Shown here piece by piece: positions 54,150 to 64,000 of a stretch of 64,000 bases of DNA. Both the position numbers and the translations under genes were made by a program. Origin of the DNA: Chara braunii (Eukaryota; Streptophyta; Charophyceae; Charales; Characeae); contig BFEA01000583.1 in the NCBI GenBank assembly GCA_003427395.1, forward strand, positions 858,719 through 922,718. Direction: 5' to 3'. The notes under the pieces were generated by a model that was given only the letters and a program-made list of their open reading frames with translations, ran no database searches and was not told the origin of the DNA. Each line of letters starts with the position of its first letter. Position 1 is the stretch's first letter.

Positions 54150-54913
54150 AGGTGGTGAGAGGGTGAGAAGAGATGGTGGACTTAGAAAGGAAGAAGAAGA
54201 ACTCTCTCTCTCTCTGTGTCCAGTACTAACCTGTGAAGTTGGCGCCTTGATGCAGGTACCTCGAAGATGGAGCTGGAGCTATGGCGCCACAGGTAAGTAC
54301 TGCTGGCCTCCGCCAGCCATCTCCCTCCAATGCTACTACTACCACCTACTAGCGCCCAGCGCTGAAGACTACACCTACAGCTATGGGCGCCCAGCGCTGA
54401 AGACTACTGCTAGCGCTGAAGACTACTGCAGCGCTCCTCCTGAGTGCTGCGGCCGAATCTTGAAGACTACTCGTGCCTACTGTCCAACTACCTACCTGGG
54501 AAGTGCATGGGAAACCCCTATGTACTACTCGGCCTGGACTGGCTGCAGGCGAGGCAGCAGTCCAGGAGGCTGCTCTTGCCAATGCCAAAGGCAGTCAGGG
54601 GCTGCCGCTGCAGCTCCTGCTCAAGGCAGTCGTGGAAACAGGCTAAAGGTAGCCTGTTCCGAAAACCCTGGTTTTGTGCCTGAGGTTTAGGGTAGGTCGA
54701 TCTTATGAGGGCCCGAAAGTGGCCCTCCGTTTCAGGCTGAAAAGCCTCATGGCTGAAAAGCCCTGATATAGGCTGAAGACGAGATAGGGCCTGCAGGCCC
54801 TCGTTTTCAGTTTCAGGCTGAAACGACATGGGGCCTGTAAGCCCTATTTTCTAGGCTTTTAGGCTGGGAATCCGGGACGGGCCGTGCAGGGCCCGTGTGG
54901 CTACGCAGTATGC
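54150..54913 (-). repeat. Probable 3' LTR region of the gypsy element
   Basis: It lies immediately after the polypurine tract of the gypsy pol in minus sense, starting TGGCATACTGCG. It has several short palindromes (GGGCCTGCAGGCCC 54787-54800; GTTTCAGGCTGAAAC 54810-54824) and repeated GCGCTGAAGACTAC words (54357-54425). No second copy is visible beyond the 5' end of pol, so the LTR call rests on position alone and its far limit is unknown. Confidence 0.4.
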
Positions 54914-54930
54914 CACCCCCCCCCCTCCTT
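54914..54930 (-). promoter_or_regulatory. Polypurine tract of the gypsy element
   Basis: In minus sense AAGGAGGGGGGGGGGTG sits about 13 bp after the pol stop codon. Gypsy elements prime plus-strand DNA synthesis from such a tract just before the 3' LTR. Confidence 0.65.
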
Positions 54931-54942
54931 GAAAGACCGAGC

Positions 54943-56345
54943 TTACCTGCGAGGGCGAAGCTGTCTGTCTGAGGGAGGGACCACAGTTCGGGTGGGAGGG
55001 GCCGGTCGTGAAGCTTCCTGGGCTAACCTTTGCTTCTCATAATGCGCGTAGATCAGCGGTGCGGATGCTTTCAAATCTGCTCCTGAAATCCACCGAGTGT
55101 CGTCGTGATCGCATGCTTTGAATGTAACTTTGTACTGTCGCGGCTTGCTGCCGTACTTGCGATCGGTGATGTCGCGGTCAACTTCCTGATGACCATCCAT
55201 AGAAGGAGGGTCCCGCGATCGTCGGCCCGGAAAGTCGTCGCTCTTGGCTGGTGTGTATGTTGCCAGCTTTGAGGTGTGAAAGACTGGATGGGCCGTCAGA
55301 TGCGGGGGGATGTTGATCACAAATGAAGGGCCATCGGGCTCATCGCTTGCGGCTGATGTTACGGGCCATGGTCCAAACCACTTGGGAAGCAGTTTGCGTG
55401 AGACATCATGTTCCAGTGCAAACTCTTTCGCGGAAACCCAAACCAGGTCGCCGGCGCGAATGGGACATGGCACGCGATGCCGGTTGGCTTGCTGCTGCAT
55501 GCGGACTTGAGCCTTTTGCATATTCGCGCGGGCTTGAGCCAGCAATTCCTTGTACTTCCGGACGGAAGCGGGAGAGCAAGCGACATCGATGTCGGCTGGT
55601 CGTGGGAGGAGAAGGTCAACGAAGATACGGCCTTTCCGTCCACCGTGGTGCAACTCGAATGGAGTCACGCCGATCGTCGGGTGCACCGAAGTGTTGTAGG
55701 CGAACTCGATGTCGGGGAGGCAGTCAACCCAATCTTTCTGGTCCAGACGGATGAGCGTACGAAGCATCATTTGAGCGGTTTGATGTGCCCGCTCCGTCTG
55801 CCCGTCTGTCTGTGGATGCCGAGCCGAACTTGGCTTCATCTTCGTGTCGGACTCCTGCATGAGTGCAGTCCAAAATGCCGACATGAAGCGAGTGTCGCGG
55901 TCGCTGACTATGTCTTCCTGTACACCATGGCCGCAAATCCAGCCGGTATGCAGGAGGCGTGCTAGCTCGGGAGCCGTGGAGTAGTACTTGCAAGGGAGAA
56001 AACGCGCATACTTACTCAATTGGTCCACGACCGTGAGGATGTCGTCGTGTCCGAGGCGGTCGCGTGGGAATGGTCCGGTGACATCCATGGCAATGGAGAG
56101 ATCGGGTTCCTGCGGGATCGGCATCGGGCGCAGCTCGCCGTAGGGGTTGCGGTTGCTGGGTTTGCTTCGTCGGCAAACTTCGCAAGAGTCGAAATACCTC
56201 GTGACATCGGTGATGAGGTCGGGCCATCGGAATTGCTGTCGAAGCCATGCAATAGTGCGGTTGACTCCGAAATGGCCGGCGAGTCGCGAATCATGATACT
56301 CGCCGAGGAGGCGAGTCCGAAGACGGCGGTCGTGTGGGACACAGT
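54943..56345 (-). pseudogene. Ty3/gypsy integrase with chromodomain-like C-terminus
   Basis: In minus sense: zinc-binding HHCC domain 'EYHDSRLAGHFGVNRT' to 'CEVCRRSK', then the catalytic core with Asp in 'LSIAMDVTGPFP', Asp in 'IVSDRDTRFMSAFW' and Glu in 'HPQTDGQTERAHQ', then 'IGVTPFELHHGG'. The C-terminal 'AGDLVWVSAKEF', 'HPVFHTSKLATY' and 'RQYKVTFKACDHDDTRWIS' form the GPY/F-chromodomain-like end, stopping at 54943. The frame is open from about 56345 but enters by a frameshift from the RNase H part. It would insert the cDNA into chromatin. Taken alone, all catalytic residues are present. Confidence 0.93.
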
Positions 56346-56880
56346 AAGTCCTTGCCTTGCGAGTGCAGGAGCAAGTACCCATCGGCGATGCGATAGTGGC
56401 TGGTCGGCGGGTGATCCAAAGATAGCTGCGCATATAGCGTGGCGAAATCTGGATCGGACTCATAGCCCCTGATGAAGTGTCGCTGGAGCTCCTCGTCGAA
56501 TGCGAAGGCATGATGTGTCATAGCGCAAAGATCGGGTCTTCGCGAGAGTGCATCTGCTGCGCGATTGGAGAGGTTGGGAAGATGTTTCGGTGTGAAGTCA
56601 AATTGGTCGATGAGGTACATCCATCGTTCGATCGTGCTGCTCACCGTATCTTGCGTCTTGTAGTAGGTCAATGGATTGTTGTCCGTAACCCATGTGAACC
56701 TACGACGCCCAAGGTGGAAGTGTCGCCATCGCTTGAGAGCCATGAGGAATGCGAGCAACTCCTTCCTTGCATCATCAAGCGAGTTGATGGGAGGCACTTG
56801 CCAGTCGTCGTCGTCGTGCTGTTCCAAGACTGCCCCAATGCCATAGCCGAAAGCATCAGTCGTCGCTCTCGTAGGCAGGG
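56291..56880 (-). pseudogene. Ty3/gypsy RNase H domain
   Basis: 'DAFGYGIGAVLEQHDDDDWQ' opens the domain, followed by 'DDARKELLAFLMALKRWRHF' and 'FTWVTDNNPLTYYKTQ', then 'RWMYLIDQFDFTPKHLPNL' and 'NRAADALSRRPDL'. It removes the RNA strand from RNA-DNA hybrids during reverse transcription. It is linked to the RT by a frameshift near 56860-56900 and to the integrase by another near 56345. Confidence 0.9.
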
Positions 56881-58089
56881 GGTGGGGTCATAGATGCTAA
56901 GGACGGGTGCCATGAGCATAGCCGTCTTAAGTGCTTGGAATGACCGGCGTGCGTCGTCATCGAATACGAATGGCACCTTTGGCGATTGTAATCTCGTCAT
57001 AGGTGCAATGATCCTCGAGTATCCGGTGATGAATCGCTGATAGTAGCCCGCCAATCCCATGAATGAACGAACGTCCGTGGTGTTGGTGGGCTCGGGCCAT
57101 ACTCGTAGGGCCTCGATCTTATCCGCAAGCGGACAGATGCCTTGCGGCGTCACATAATGTCCCAAGTATTCCAGCTCCTGTCACGCGAATTCGCACTTGT
57201 CGCGGTTGGCTTTGTACTTCGCTTGTTGTAGCCGCTCCATAACGGTGCGCATGTGTTCCACATGCTCGTCCAAACTCCGGCTGTACACCAGGATGTCGTC
57301 GAGGTAGATAAGTACGTATCGATCCAGCATGTGTCGGAACTCCGTTGTCATAGCCGCTTGGAAAGTGGCCGGGGCATTCGTAAGGCCAAATGACATAACC
57401 AGCCATTCGAAATGCCCATATCGCGTCTTAAACGCGATCTTGTAGCGGTCCTCCTGCCGAATCTCGAGTTGGTGGTATCCTGACTTGAGATCGAGCTTGG
57501 AGAAGAACTTGGCGCAGCCCAGTCGTTCGAGAAGGTCGTCGATGCGTGGGAGAGGGCTGACGTTTCTGATCGTTTGCACGTTGAGCTTGCGATAATCGAT
57601 GCACAACTGCAAATCCTTGTTCTTCTTCCGGACGAAGAGAACAGGAGCACCGTATGGCGATGAGCTAGGCCAAATCCAACCTTTCTCCAAAAGGTCGTCG
57701 AGTTGTGCCCGAAGCACACTTAACTCTTCCTCGCTCATTCGGTAGACGCAACCGCGCGGAGGTACGGCCCCGTCCTCGAGGATGATCTCGTGGCGGATGG
57801 GCCGATCCNGTACTACTCCGTGCGGGCCTTCGAACACGTCGCCGTAGGCGTCGAGAAGCTGGGTGATGCGTGGATCCGAAGAAGAGTCCATCGATGAAGC
57901 GTCATGGGGTGGGAGGGCGTGGAGAAAATACACCCCCATCTTCTCAATGTCGTCTCTGATGATGGAAGCTCGCATGCTTGCGGCGGATACGACGTGGCAA
58001 CTGATCCAAGGATGAGGAAGAGGCACCGTACATGGGACTAGTACTCCGTTCCGATCACGAACGTGAACGGTGCGATGGTAGAAGTTCAC
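56880..58089 (-). pseudogene. Ty3/gypsy reverse transcriptase
   Basis: The domain order is canonical: 'PIRHEIILEDGAVPPRGCVY', 'ELSVLRAQLDDLLEKGWIWP', 'APVLFVRKKNKDLQLCIDYR' (motif B' area), 'FFSKLDLKSGYHQLEIRQED' (motif A), 'MSFGLTNAPATFQAAM', and motif C 'YVLIYLDDILVYSRSLDEHV'. A single TGA (57179-57181) in 'KCEFA-stop-QELEYLGHYV' replaces an expected Arg codon, consistent with C-to-T decay of CGA. One ambiguous base at 57809 leaves a residue undefined. The polymerase would make cDNA from the element RNA. Confidence 0.92.
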
Positions 58090-58765
58090 CTGGGTGATCC
58101 TCGCTTCGCAACGATGACATGCCCAAGATCATGTCGAATTTGGTGTCCAGAATGTCAAAGGACAGCGCCTCACTTGCGTGAGGGGCAAAGTACACTGGGA
58201 CGTCATCAATGCACCGGTTGATTGACTTGTGCGTGTGACAGTCCGCCAACGTGACTTGCGTAGGCTGGGGCTTCCTTCGGACGCGTGGGCCAAGGCCGGC
58301 GCGCACCATGAAGTCCTGGCTGATGTAGTTGCGAGATGCTCCACAATCAATCAAAGCGCTGCAGGTCGCTTCTCCGATCTGAATGCGTACATGTAGCAAT
58401 GGTGCGTCGATGTCGTCGTACCGTTGCGTCTTGAACTCACGGTCGATCTTCGCAATGTAGGCGTGAAGGTCGACAACCTCTACTCCGGCGTCCATCAACG
58501 GAGTCGGTATTGCAGTGTGCAAGTAATCCCGCAATTGTGCTTTGAGCACATTGCAATGCGGTTTCGGCAATCGACCGGTCGGGGGAACGGGCATCCACTG
58601 GAAGTCCGTGAATGTCAACGGGTCGAGTTCTTCAAGTCTTGACCATGATGTCGAATCCCTGGCAATAGGTTGCGGCGAAGCTGCCGAATCGGTTGCCGAT
58701 GGTGATGAAACCGTGCATGCGGTAGATTGTTGCACGTGGAGCGGTTGGTCCAACGGTGGGACCAA
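58060..58765 (-). pseudogene. Ty3/gypsy aspartic protease and upstream region
   Basis: The active-site block is 'CSALIDCGASRNYISQDFM' (Asp-Cys-Gly-Ala, where many family members have Asp-Ser/Thr-Gly), with 'FDMILGMSSLR' as the second conserved block. The frame shifts just after it, near 58080-58100, before 'VNFYHRTVHVRDRNG'. The protease cleaves the Gag-Pol polyprotein. No gag (capsid, nucleocapsid) is found upstream; sequence beyond 58765 turns into unrelated and polypyrimidine DNA. Confidence 0.85.
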
Positions 58766-59279
58766 GTGGACAGTCCTCGTAAGAATACCGAGAACTTACG
58801 ACATTCACATCCTCCCCAGATGTGTAGGAGGCTGCTAGCAAGGTGGCCGAATCTGGTGGAGTGGGAGGTGTAGTCGCCTCACCTCCAACGGGGGGAGGCC
58901 TTTTTCGCCCAGTCGTAACATCTCCGGACCCCGTGAACACTTTGTTTCGAACTCAGGCCCAAGTGAGGCCGGCGGAAGGGGTTATTTGGCGACTGATCTC
59001 AGCACCCGACCTGCAAAGACCGGCGGCTGCGATCAGCCGCAAGAAAGCCGCAAGAAACGACCTCGTTTCCCCCCATGCTGGCCTACCGCTCCGCGTTCGA
59101 ATTCGAACATGGTATCCTCCATTGCGAAGCTGCCGTCACGAAGCCCGCCCGTCGTAGCTTCCGTCTCCAAGCCCGCCGTCGCCGCTGCTCCTCCTCGTCG
59201 AGTTGCCATCGTCGCTCCTAGTAGAGCTGCTCCGTCAAGAACGAATCCACGTCGTCGCTGCCCGCGAAGCAGCTAGCGC
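58766..59279. other. Sequence upstream of the gypsy pol, gag not found
   Basis: In minus sense this should hold gag or the 5' LTR, but neither a CCHC knuckle nor similarity to the 3' LTR region is visible. The plus strand has Ser/Pro/Ala-rich frames of no clear meaning. Confidence 0.4.
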
Positions 59280-60023
59280 CATTGGGGTGAATCCGACTTC
59301 ACCTGCTTCCTCTTCTTCTTCTTCTTCCCCTCCTTTCGTCTTCTTCTTCTCCTCTCCTCCTCCTCCTTTCCTCCTCTTCTTCTTCTCCTCCCCCTCTTCC
59401 TCCTCCTTTCATCTTCTTCTCTTCTTCTCCTCCTCATCCTCCTTCGTTATCGTTTTTTTTTGTTTTTTTTTTGGTCATCGCCATCGAAATCCGGCAGGTC
59501 CTCCTCCCCCTCCTCTCCCCTTCTTTCTCTTCTTTCCTCCTTTCGTCTTGTCCTTCTCTCCTCCTCCTCCTCCTCTCCTCTTTTTCTTCTCTCCTCCTCC
59601 TCCGCTTTCGTGTTCTCCTTCTCTCCTCCTTCTCCACGTCCTCCATCGTCTTTTTTTTTCTTCATCGCCATACACTGCCGGCAGGTCCTCCTCCTCCTGT
59701 GTCTTCTTCTCCTCCTCCTCCTCTTCTTCCTCTCGTCTTCTCCTCCTCCTCCTCCTCCGTTCGTCTTCTTCTCTCCTTCAGCCCCTCCTGTCGTATTCTT
59801 CTCTCCTCCTCTTCCTCCTCCTCCTTTAGTCTCCTTCTCTCCTCCTCCTCCTCCTTCTCCTTTCGTCTTCTTCTCTCCTCCTTTCTCCTCCTCCTCCCGA
59901 TTTCATGTGTTTCCTTTAGTACGCGAAGTGCCATGCGGCAATAGGAAGCTGACATCTGCCACGTGCCGGCATAGGCAAGCTGCAGTGAAATCCTGCCGCC
60001 AGTTGACGCACTGACGGGCGGGC

Positions 60024-60086
<63 letters not shown>

Positions 60087-61411
60087 CTCCNTTTTTTTTT
60101 TGTCATCGCCATCGACATCCAGCAGGTCCTAACCTCCTCCTGCCCTCTTCTTTTTCTTCTCTCCTCCTCCTCCTTTCGTCTTGTCCTTCTCTCCTCCTCC
60201 TCCTCTTCCTCTGATCTTCTTGTTCTCTCCCCCTCCTCCGCTTTCGTGTTCTCCTCTTCCTCCTCCGCCTCCTCCTCTGCCTCCTCCTCCTCCTCTATTC
60301 GTCGTCTTCTCTCCTCCAGCTCCTCCTTTCGTCTTCTCCTCCTCCTCCTCCTCCTCCTCCTCCTCCTTCTCCTCCTCCTTTCGTCTCCTTCTCTCCTCCT
60401 CCTTTCATCTTCTTCTCTACTCCTCCTTTCTCCTCCTCCTCCTCCTACCTATTTCATGTGTTTCTTCTAGTACGCAAAGTGCCACGTGGTGTTGGCAACA
60501 CGACGCTCACAGCTGGCACGTGTCGGGATAGGCGAGCTGCACGGCCAGTTGACGTGCTGACGGGCGGGATTCCTCTCTCTCTCTCTCTCTCCTTCTTCTT
60601 CTTCTCTCCTCCTCCTCCTCCTCCTTTGTCATCCTTTTTCTTTCCTTCTTCTTTTTGTCATCACCATTCGAATCTGGCAGGTCCTCCTCCTCCTCCTCCT
60701 CCTCCTCCCCCCGTCTTCTTCTTCTCTCCTTCTCCTCCTCCACTTTCGTGTTCTCCTCCTCCTCCTCCTCCTCCTCCTCTTTCGTGTTCTCCTTCTCCTC
60801 CTCCTCCTCCTCCTCTCATCTACTTTTTCTTCTCTACTCCTCTTGTCTTCTTCTTCTCTCCTCCTCCTCCACCTACTTTCGTCTTCTCCTTCTATCCTCC
60901 TCCTCTCGTCTTCTTTTTCTTCTCTCCTCCTCCTCCTTTCGTCTTGTCCTCCTTTTTTTTTTCTCCTCCTCCCCCTCCTCTTCCTTTCGTCTTGTCCTTC
61001 TCTCCTCTGCCTGCCCCTTAGTTCTTCTCTCCTGCTCTTTTCATCATCTTCTTCTTCCTCCTTTCTTGATCTTCCTCTTCTTCCTTCTCCTTGTTCTTCT
61101 CTACTCCTCCTCCTTTCGTCTGTTTCGTTTTTCAAGTCTCCATCTTTTTTCTCCTCCTCCTCTCCTCTTCTTCTCCCTCCTCTTCTTCTCCCTCCTCTTT
61201 TCGTCTTCTTCTTCCCTCCTCCTCCTCCTCCTTTCTTCTTCTTCTTCCCTCGTCTTTTTCCTCCATATCTTACCGCTCACCATCTCATCCGCCAGCCATG
61301 TTGTACCGCCTTCCATATCCTACTGCCCGCTGTTGCCCGTTCGTTTTTTTTTCCCTGCCCCTCAAAAAGGACGTAAGCGGGCAGACAGCAGCCCCATTCA
61401 CAACCGCACAG

Positions 61412-61442
<31 letters not shown>

Positions 61443-61560
61443 CTTCTTCTGCTTCTGCTTCTGCTTCTGCTTCTGCCTCTTCTTCTTTCTTCTTCTTTCT
61501 TCTGCTTCTTCTGCTTCTTCTGCTTCTCCTCCTCCTCCTCCTAATTCTTCTTCTCTTCTC
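59280..61560. repeat. 2.3-kb polypyrimidine tract with repeated islands
   Basis: Plus-strand TCC and TTC repeats dominate. Inside are non-pyrimidine islands that recur. A 'TCATCGCCATCGA.ATCCGGC' then 'AGGTCCTCCTCC' module occurs at about 59475, 59660, 60098 and 60655. A GTGCCA-led island ending 'TGACGGGCGGG' then (CT)n occurs at about 59928-60027 and 60479-60569. Long open frames on both strands (Ser/Pro/Leu-rich on plus, Glu/Arg-rich on minus) follow from the composition and are not genes. One N at 60091 suggests assembly difficulty. Confidence 0.95.
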
Positions 61561-61791
61561 CTTCCGATATTTGTACTTTCTTTTTCCCCTCACTGTTGGT
61601 CCTTGCATCCTCGGTGGCAGCGGTGTTGGCGGGGGGAGTGGCAGGTCTGGAAGGAGGAGAGGCAAAACGGCAGCAGACAAAGGAAAAGGAAGTTGCAAAC
61701 ACAGATGTCTTTCACAAGTTTCTCTGTGGATTCGGGCTCCTCTCAGCGAGCGCACTCCAACCCCATTTTCAAAAAAACAAAAAAAAACATT
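61561..61791. other. Spacer, no feature recognised
   Basis: GC-richer sequence after the pyrimidine tract with a Gly/Arg-rich frame (61596-61770) of no known type. Confidence 0.35.
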
Positions 61792-61874
61792 CCTGGGACG
61801 TTTTTTGGCTCGTCTGGTTTTGCCGGACGGACCCCCCCCCCGTCCGTCTGGACCGGGCGTCGGCGTAACCCAGG
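61792..61874. repeat. 83-bp foldback
   Basis: CCTGGG (61792-61797) pairs with CCCAGG (61869-61874). Inside, CCGGACGGAC (61823-61832) pairs with GTCCGTCTGG (61842-61851) with one G-T. It abuts an integrase remnant that starts within a few bases, so it may mark an insertion point. It recalls the GC-rich arms of the foldback at 16492-16972. Confidence 0.6.
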
Positions 61875-61875
61875 G

Positions 61876-62480
61876 TCTTAGTTATTGTTGATAAATTTTC
61901 CAAATTTGCCCGTTTTACACCTCTAGCAGCTACTGATAAGACTGAGTTGGTAACGAGTGAATTCACTAAGAACTGGATCAAAGATTTTGGATTACTGAAA
62001 AGCATTGTATGTCACAGAGATGTCCGCTTTACTAATGAACAGAAGAACCTGGCATAGAAACTAGGTTCCGAACTCAAGGCGACTTCAGGTAACAATCCTG
62101 AAGCTAAGAGAGAGACCGAGCAAATGAATAGATTAGTGGAGCTATGTTCTGTGCTGTTTATCTTCTCCTGACGAGCTTGATTGGGATATCGAACTGCCTC
62201 AGGGCTGTATAATGCTATATACTCAGCCACCCGGCAACCGCCTAATGAACTGCATTTTGGATGGAAACCAAGAGCACCACTGGACTTTTTATTTCCCTAT
62301 CCCAAATTGCAGTTATTCCCCGGAACAATATAATATACCTTGAATTATGAAAAGAAGGTGGGACAGACTGTAGAACACGAACAGAATACTGAGAGGGCAG
62401 TGACAGAATAAGAAAATCAGCACAGACGGGTGTCCATATTCCAGGTCAGTGATGGAGCTTTAGTCAGGGCATTTGAGTTC
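61876..62480 (+). pseudogene. Ty3/gypsy integrase remnant
   Basis: Plus-strand reading: 'VIVDKFSKFARFTPLAATD', 'DFGLLKSIVCHRDVRFTNEQ', then 'ETEQMNRLVELC' and 'RQPPNELHFGWKPRAPLDF'. The order matches gypsy integrase, but the Ser before the second catalytic Asp block has changed ('CHRD' for 'SDRD') and several stops occur. The first catalytic Asp region is cut off at the foldback. Its sequence is clearly distinct from the pol at 54943-58765. Confidence 0.78.
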
Positions 62481-63625
62481 ATGCCAGAGCAGGTCGGACC
62501 CTGGCCTGGGTGAGTTTCAGAAGGAGATGGGTAAAGAAAATGTGGTCGTCCTTAAGTGAAGGCCATGGCAGGAAGAAAATCAACCAGCCCTGAGTGAAGG
62601 CTGGGGTGATATAGTTGGAAGGGGAGGCCGGACCCCAGCCTCTCCAACTACCAGTAGGCCCAGCCTCTGAGTTAGTTGTGGAGGCTGCAACTCAGGCTCA
62701 GACCCAGTCAGTCCTCAGAAACTCACGTGAGGCCTCCAGTAAGTGCCGAAAAGGGGCAGGCTGCTGTATTCCACACAGCCGGAAGCTGCCAGCACCTCTG
62801 CACGAGCGCAGAACAGCCAGTCCAGCATATGGAGGCCGGTGAGTGTCAGTATCAAGAGAAGTTGGGCTTTCTTTATCAAGAGACGTCAGTGTCAGTATGT
62901 TCTCATTCGGTGTGCTCTCTGTTTTTTAATTCTGCTTTCGACTTTGCTCATATATGCTTGTCCTGCTTCGAGTCTTTTGCAGCTCTGAAAATTCGATTCC
63001 CCATTGATTGGTCACTTGCACCTTAATTAAAAAAAAAGAAGCTTCTTTGAAAATAAGAAAAAAGAAATTAGTGTGTTTGTTTGTGTGCTGTCTATTGCCT
63101 TCCTACTGGACTTCTTGGGTAGACACACTTATTTGACTACGGGGCGGTTCTGCGGATGAATATTCAAGGCTGCAAATGATCTTTTTTATAGGCATTTTTT
63201 TTTTGAAAAATCAATCTGTGCCTCCTTTCTGTGTTTGTCTGAGAAGCTGCCTTCGTTGTTTTCCGGAAATGGGTAAACAGACTCATCAAGAACTTCGTCA
63301 TTTCAACGAGCAACATCGTCACCATCAGCATCGACATCTGGCTCTGTACCGCGTGGAGCAGCATCGTCAAGCCATGCAGCTGCCAGAGGAATGGCACCTG
63401 CACAAGTTTTCGATTCAAAAGCTATCCTTTTCTTGGCAAATGCGTGGGTAAGTCCAGGCACTCAAGGGTTGTTCCTGCAAGTGTGATGAGAATGGCAGTA
63501 GCACAGGGCCAAACAAATGCCTTTGTTGCCCAACTCTGATTGCAATGGTATGTTTGAGACATTGGATTTCCGCACAGCTGATTGTGGTGTGCGTTTGTGG
63601 TAGCAGCGAGGTGTCCTTTTGTTGG
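62481..63625. other. Unassigned sequence
   Basis: The beginning may still be retrotransposon DNA after the integrase. A plus-strand frame at 63270-63451 is rich in His and Gln ('NEQHRHHQHRHLALYRVEQH') and has no known homologue that I recognise. No RNA gene or repeat was seen. Confidence 0.35.
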
Positions 63626-63800
63626 TTTTGCGTTCTCTTTTATGCTACGGGCCTCACTGCACTTCTCTTGAAATACGGACAGATACACTGTCCGTATTCT
63701 GTACTCTCGACATCCACAAAAAACAAAAATCATGGCCGTGTATCTGTCCGTATTTCAAGAGAAGTGCAGTGAGGCCCGCAGCGTAAAAGAGAACGCAAAA
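63626..63800. repeat. 63-bp inverted repeat with 49-nt spacer
   Basis: 63626-63688 and 63738-63800 are reverse complements with two mismatches (core 'CTCACTGCACTTCTCTTGAA'). A transcript would form a 61-pair stem. It may be a foldback transposon or a small-RNA hairpin. Confidence 0.93.
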
Positions 63801-63818
63801 ACGAAACGAAACCGGACT

Positions 63819-63902
63819 CCCGAGAAAAAAGCAAACGCCAAACGCGTCAGACGCGTTAGGCGCGCCGCGTCAGGCGCGTTTTGTGTTTGTTTTTCTCTCG
63901 GG
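63819..63902. repeat. 28-bp inverted repeat with GC-rich loop
   Basis: The arms CCCGAGAAAAAAGCAAACGC... (63819-63846) and ...GTTTGTTTTTCTCTCGGG (63875-63902) pair with a few mismatches. The loop is made of ACGCG and GGCGCG words. It follows the larger inverted repeat by 18 bp. Confidence 0.8.
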
Positions 63903-64000
63903 CGAGTTCTGTTTGCTTTGGGAAAATAGGGGCATTGCCACACCACTCTTGAAAATCTGCAAAATGAGAATGAAAGTCCCGCTACAACATGGCCAGATGC

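Noticed and set aside
54163-54690. 175-codon plus-strand Cys/Ser/Tyr-rich frame
   Set aside because: It overlaps the presumed LTR with short GCGCTGAAGACTAC repeats and has no recognisable domain.
55408-55965. 185-codon plus-strand frame opposite the gypsy integrase
   Set aside because: Antisense shadow of a clearly identified integrase.
59203-61891. Long Ser/Pro/Leu-rich (plus) and Glu/Arg-rich (minus) open frames up to 408 codons
   Set aside because: They are the direct translation of TCC/TTC repeats. All frames on both strands are similarly open, and no non-repetitive domain is present.

Overview
The window is nuclear-type DNA from a large, repeat-rich eukaryotic genome. There is no prokaryotic gene organisation. 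It holds plant-type LINEs (ORF1 with a CCHC knuckle; ORF2 with APE endonuclease, RT and a zinc-binding tail), Ty3/gypsy pol genes with a chromodomain-like end, tRNA-headed SINEs, GA/GT/CT microsatellites, and remnants of nuclear LSU rRNA and of a plant-mitochondrial-type tRNA-Glu. A streptophyte is my best guess, and a charophyte alga such as Chara is plausible, but nothing here proves the species. Two ambiguous bases (57809 and 60091) show it is draft assembly.

Layout. 1-2580: a gypsy integrase scrap against about 30 copies of an 80-82 bp satellite. 2680-3690: a decayed LSU rRNA fragment split by a 678-bp SINE with a perfect 18-bp target duplication. 3890-9960: dispersed and tandem repeats, a gypsy chromodomain scrap, four 71-bp inverted-repeat cassettes, a possible retrozyme-like element with hammerhead-like motifs, and LINE/SINE 3' tails. 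9984-15250: a plus-strand LINE remnant (A) with a triplicated RT segment, invaded by two minus-strand SINEs and a minus-strand LINE end (B). 16290-23625: LINE C (+), with a foldback element inserted in ORF1. 23640-25093: a SINE and another 3' tail. 25480-32465: LINE D (+). 32469-39842: LINE E (-), tail-to-tail with D and the best preserved. 41400-53140: mixed intergenic DNA with short tandem duplications, one candidate spliced host gene starting at 42729, and a trnE remnant. 53288-53850 and 54943-58765: a gypsy RT/RNase H fragment and a nearly complete but broken gypsy pol (-). 59280-61560: a 2.3-kb polypyrimidine tract. 61792-64000: a small foldback, another integrase remnant, and two hairpin-forming inverted repeats.

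How the parts relate. All five LINE copies belong to one family. They share ORF1 architecture, an uncharacterised segment between the zinc knuckle and the endonuclease, an unusual L-A-D-D version of RT motif C, and related 3' UTRs. Their 3' tails and those of several SINEs carry two short hairpins (HP1 and HP2). HP1 varies in sequence but keeps its pairing, the pattern expected if the LINE reverse transcriptase recognises that RNA and the SINEs borrow it. No LINE or gypsy copy here looks autonomous: each has stops, frameshifts or missing parts. I found no CRISPR array, operon or prokaryotic regulatory element. All identifications come from reading translations and sequence by eye; no database search was run.
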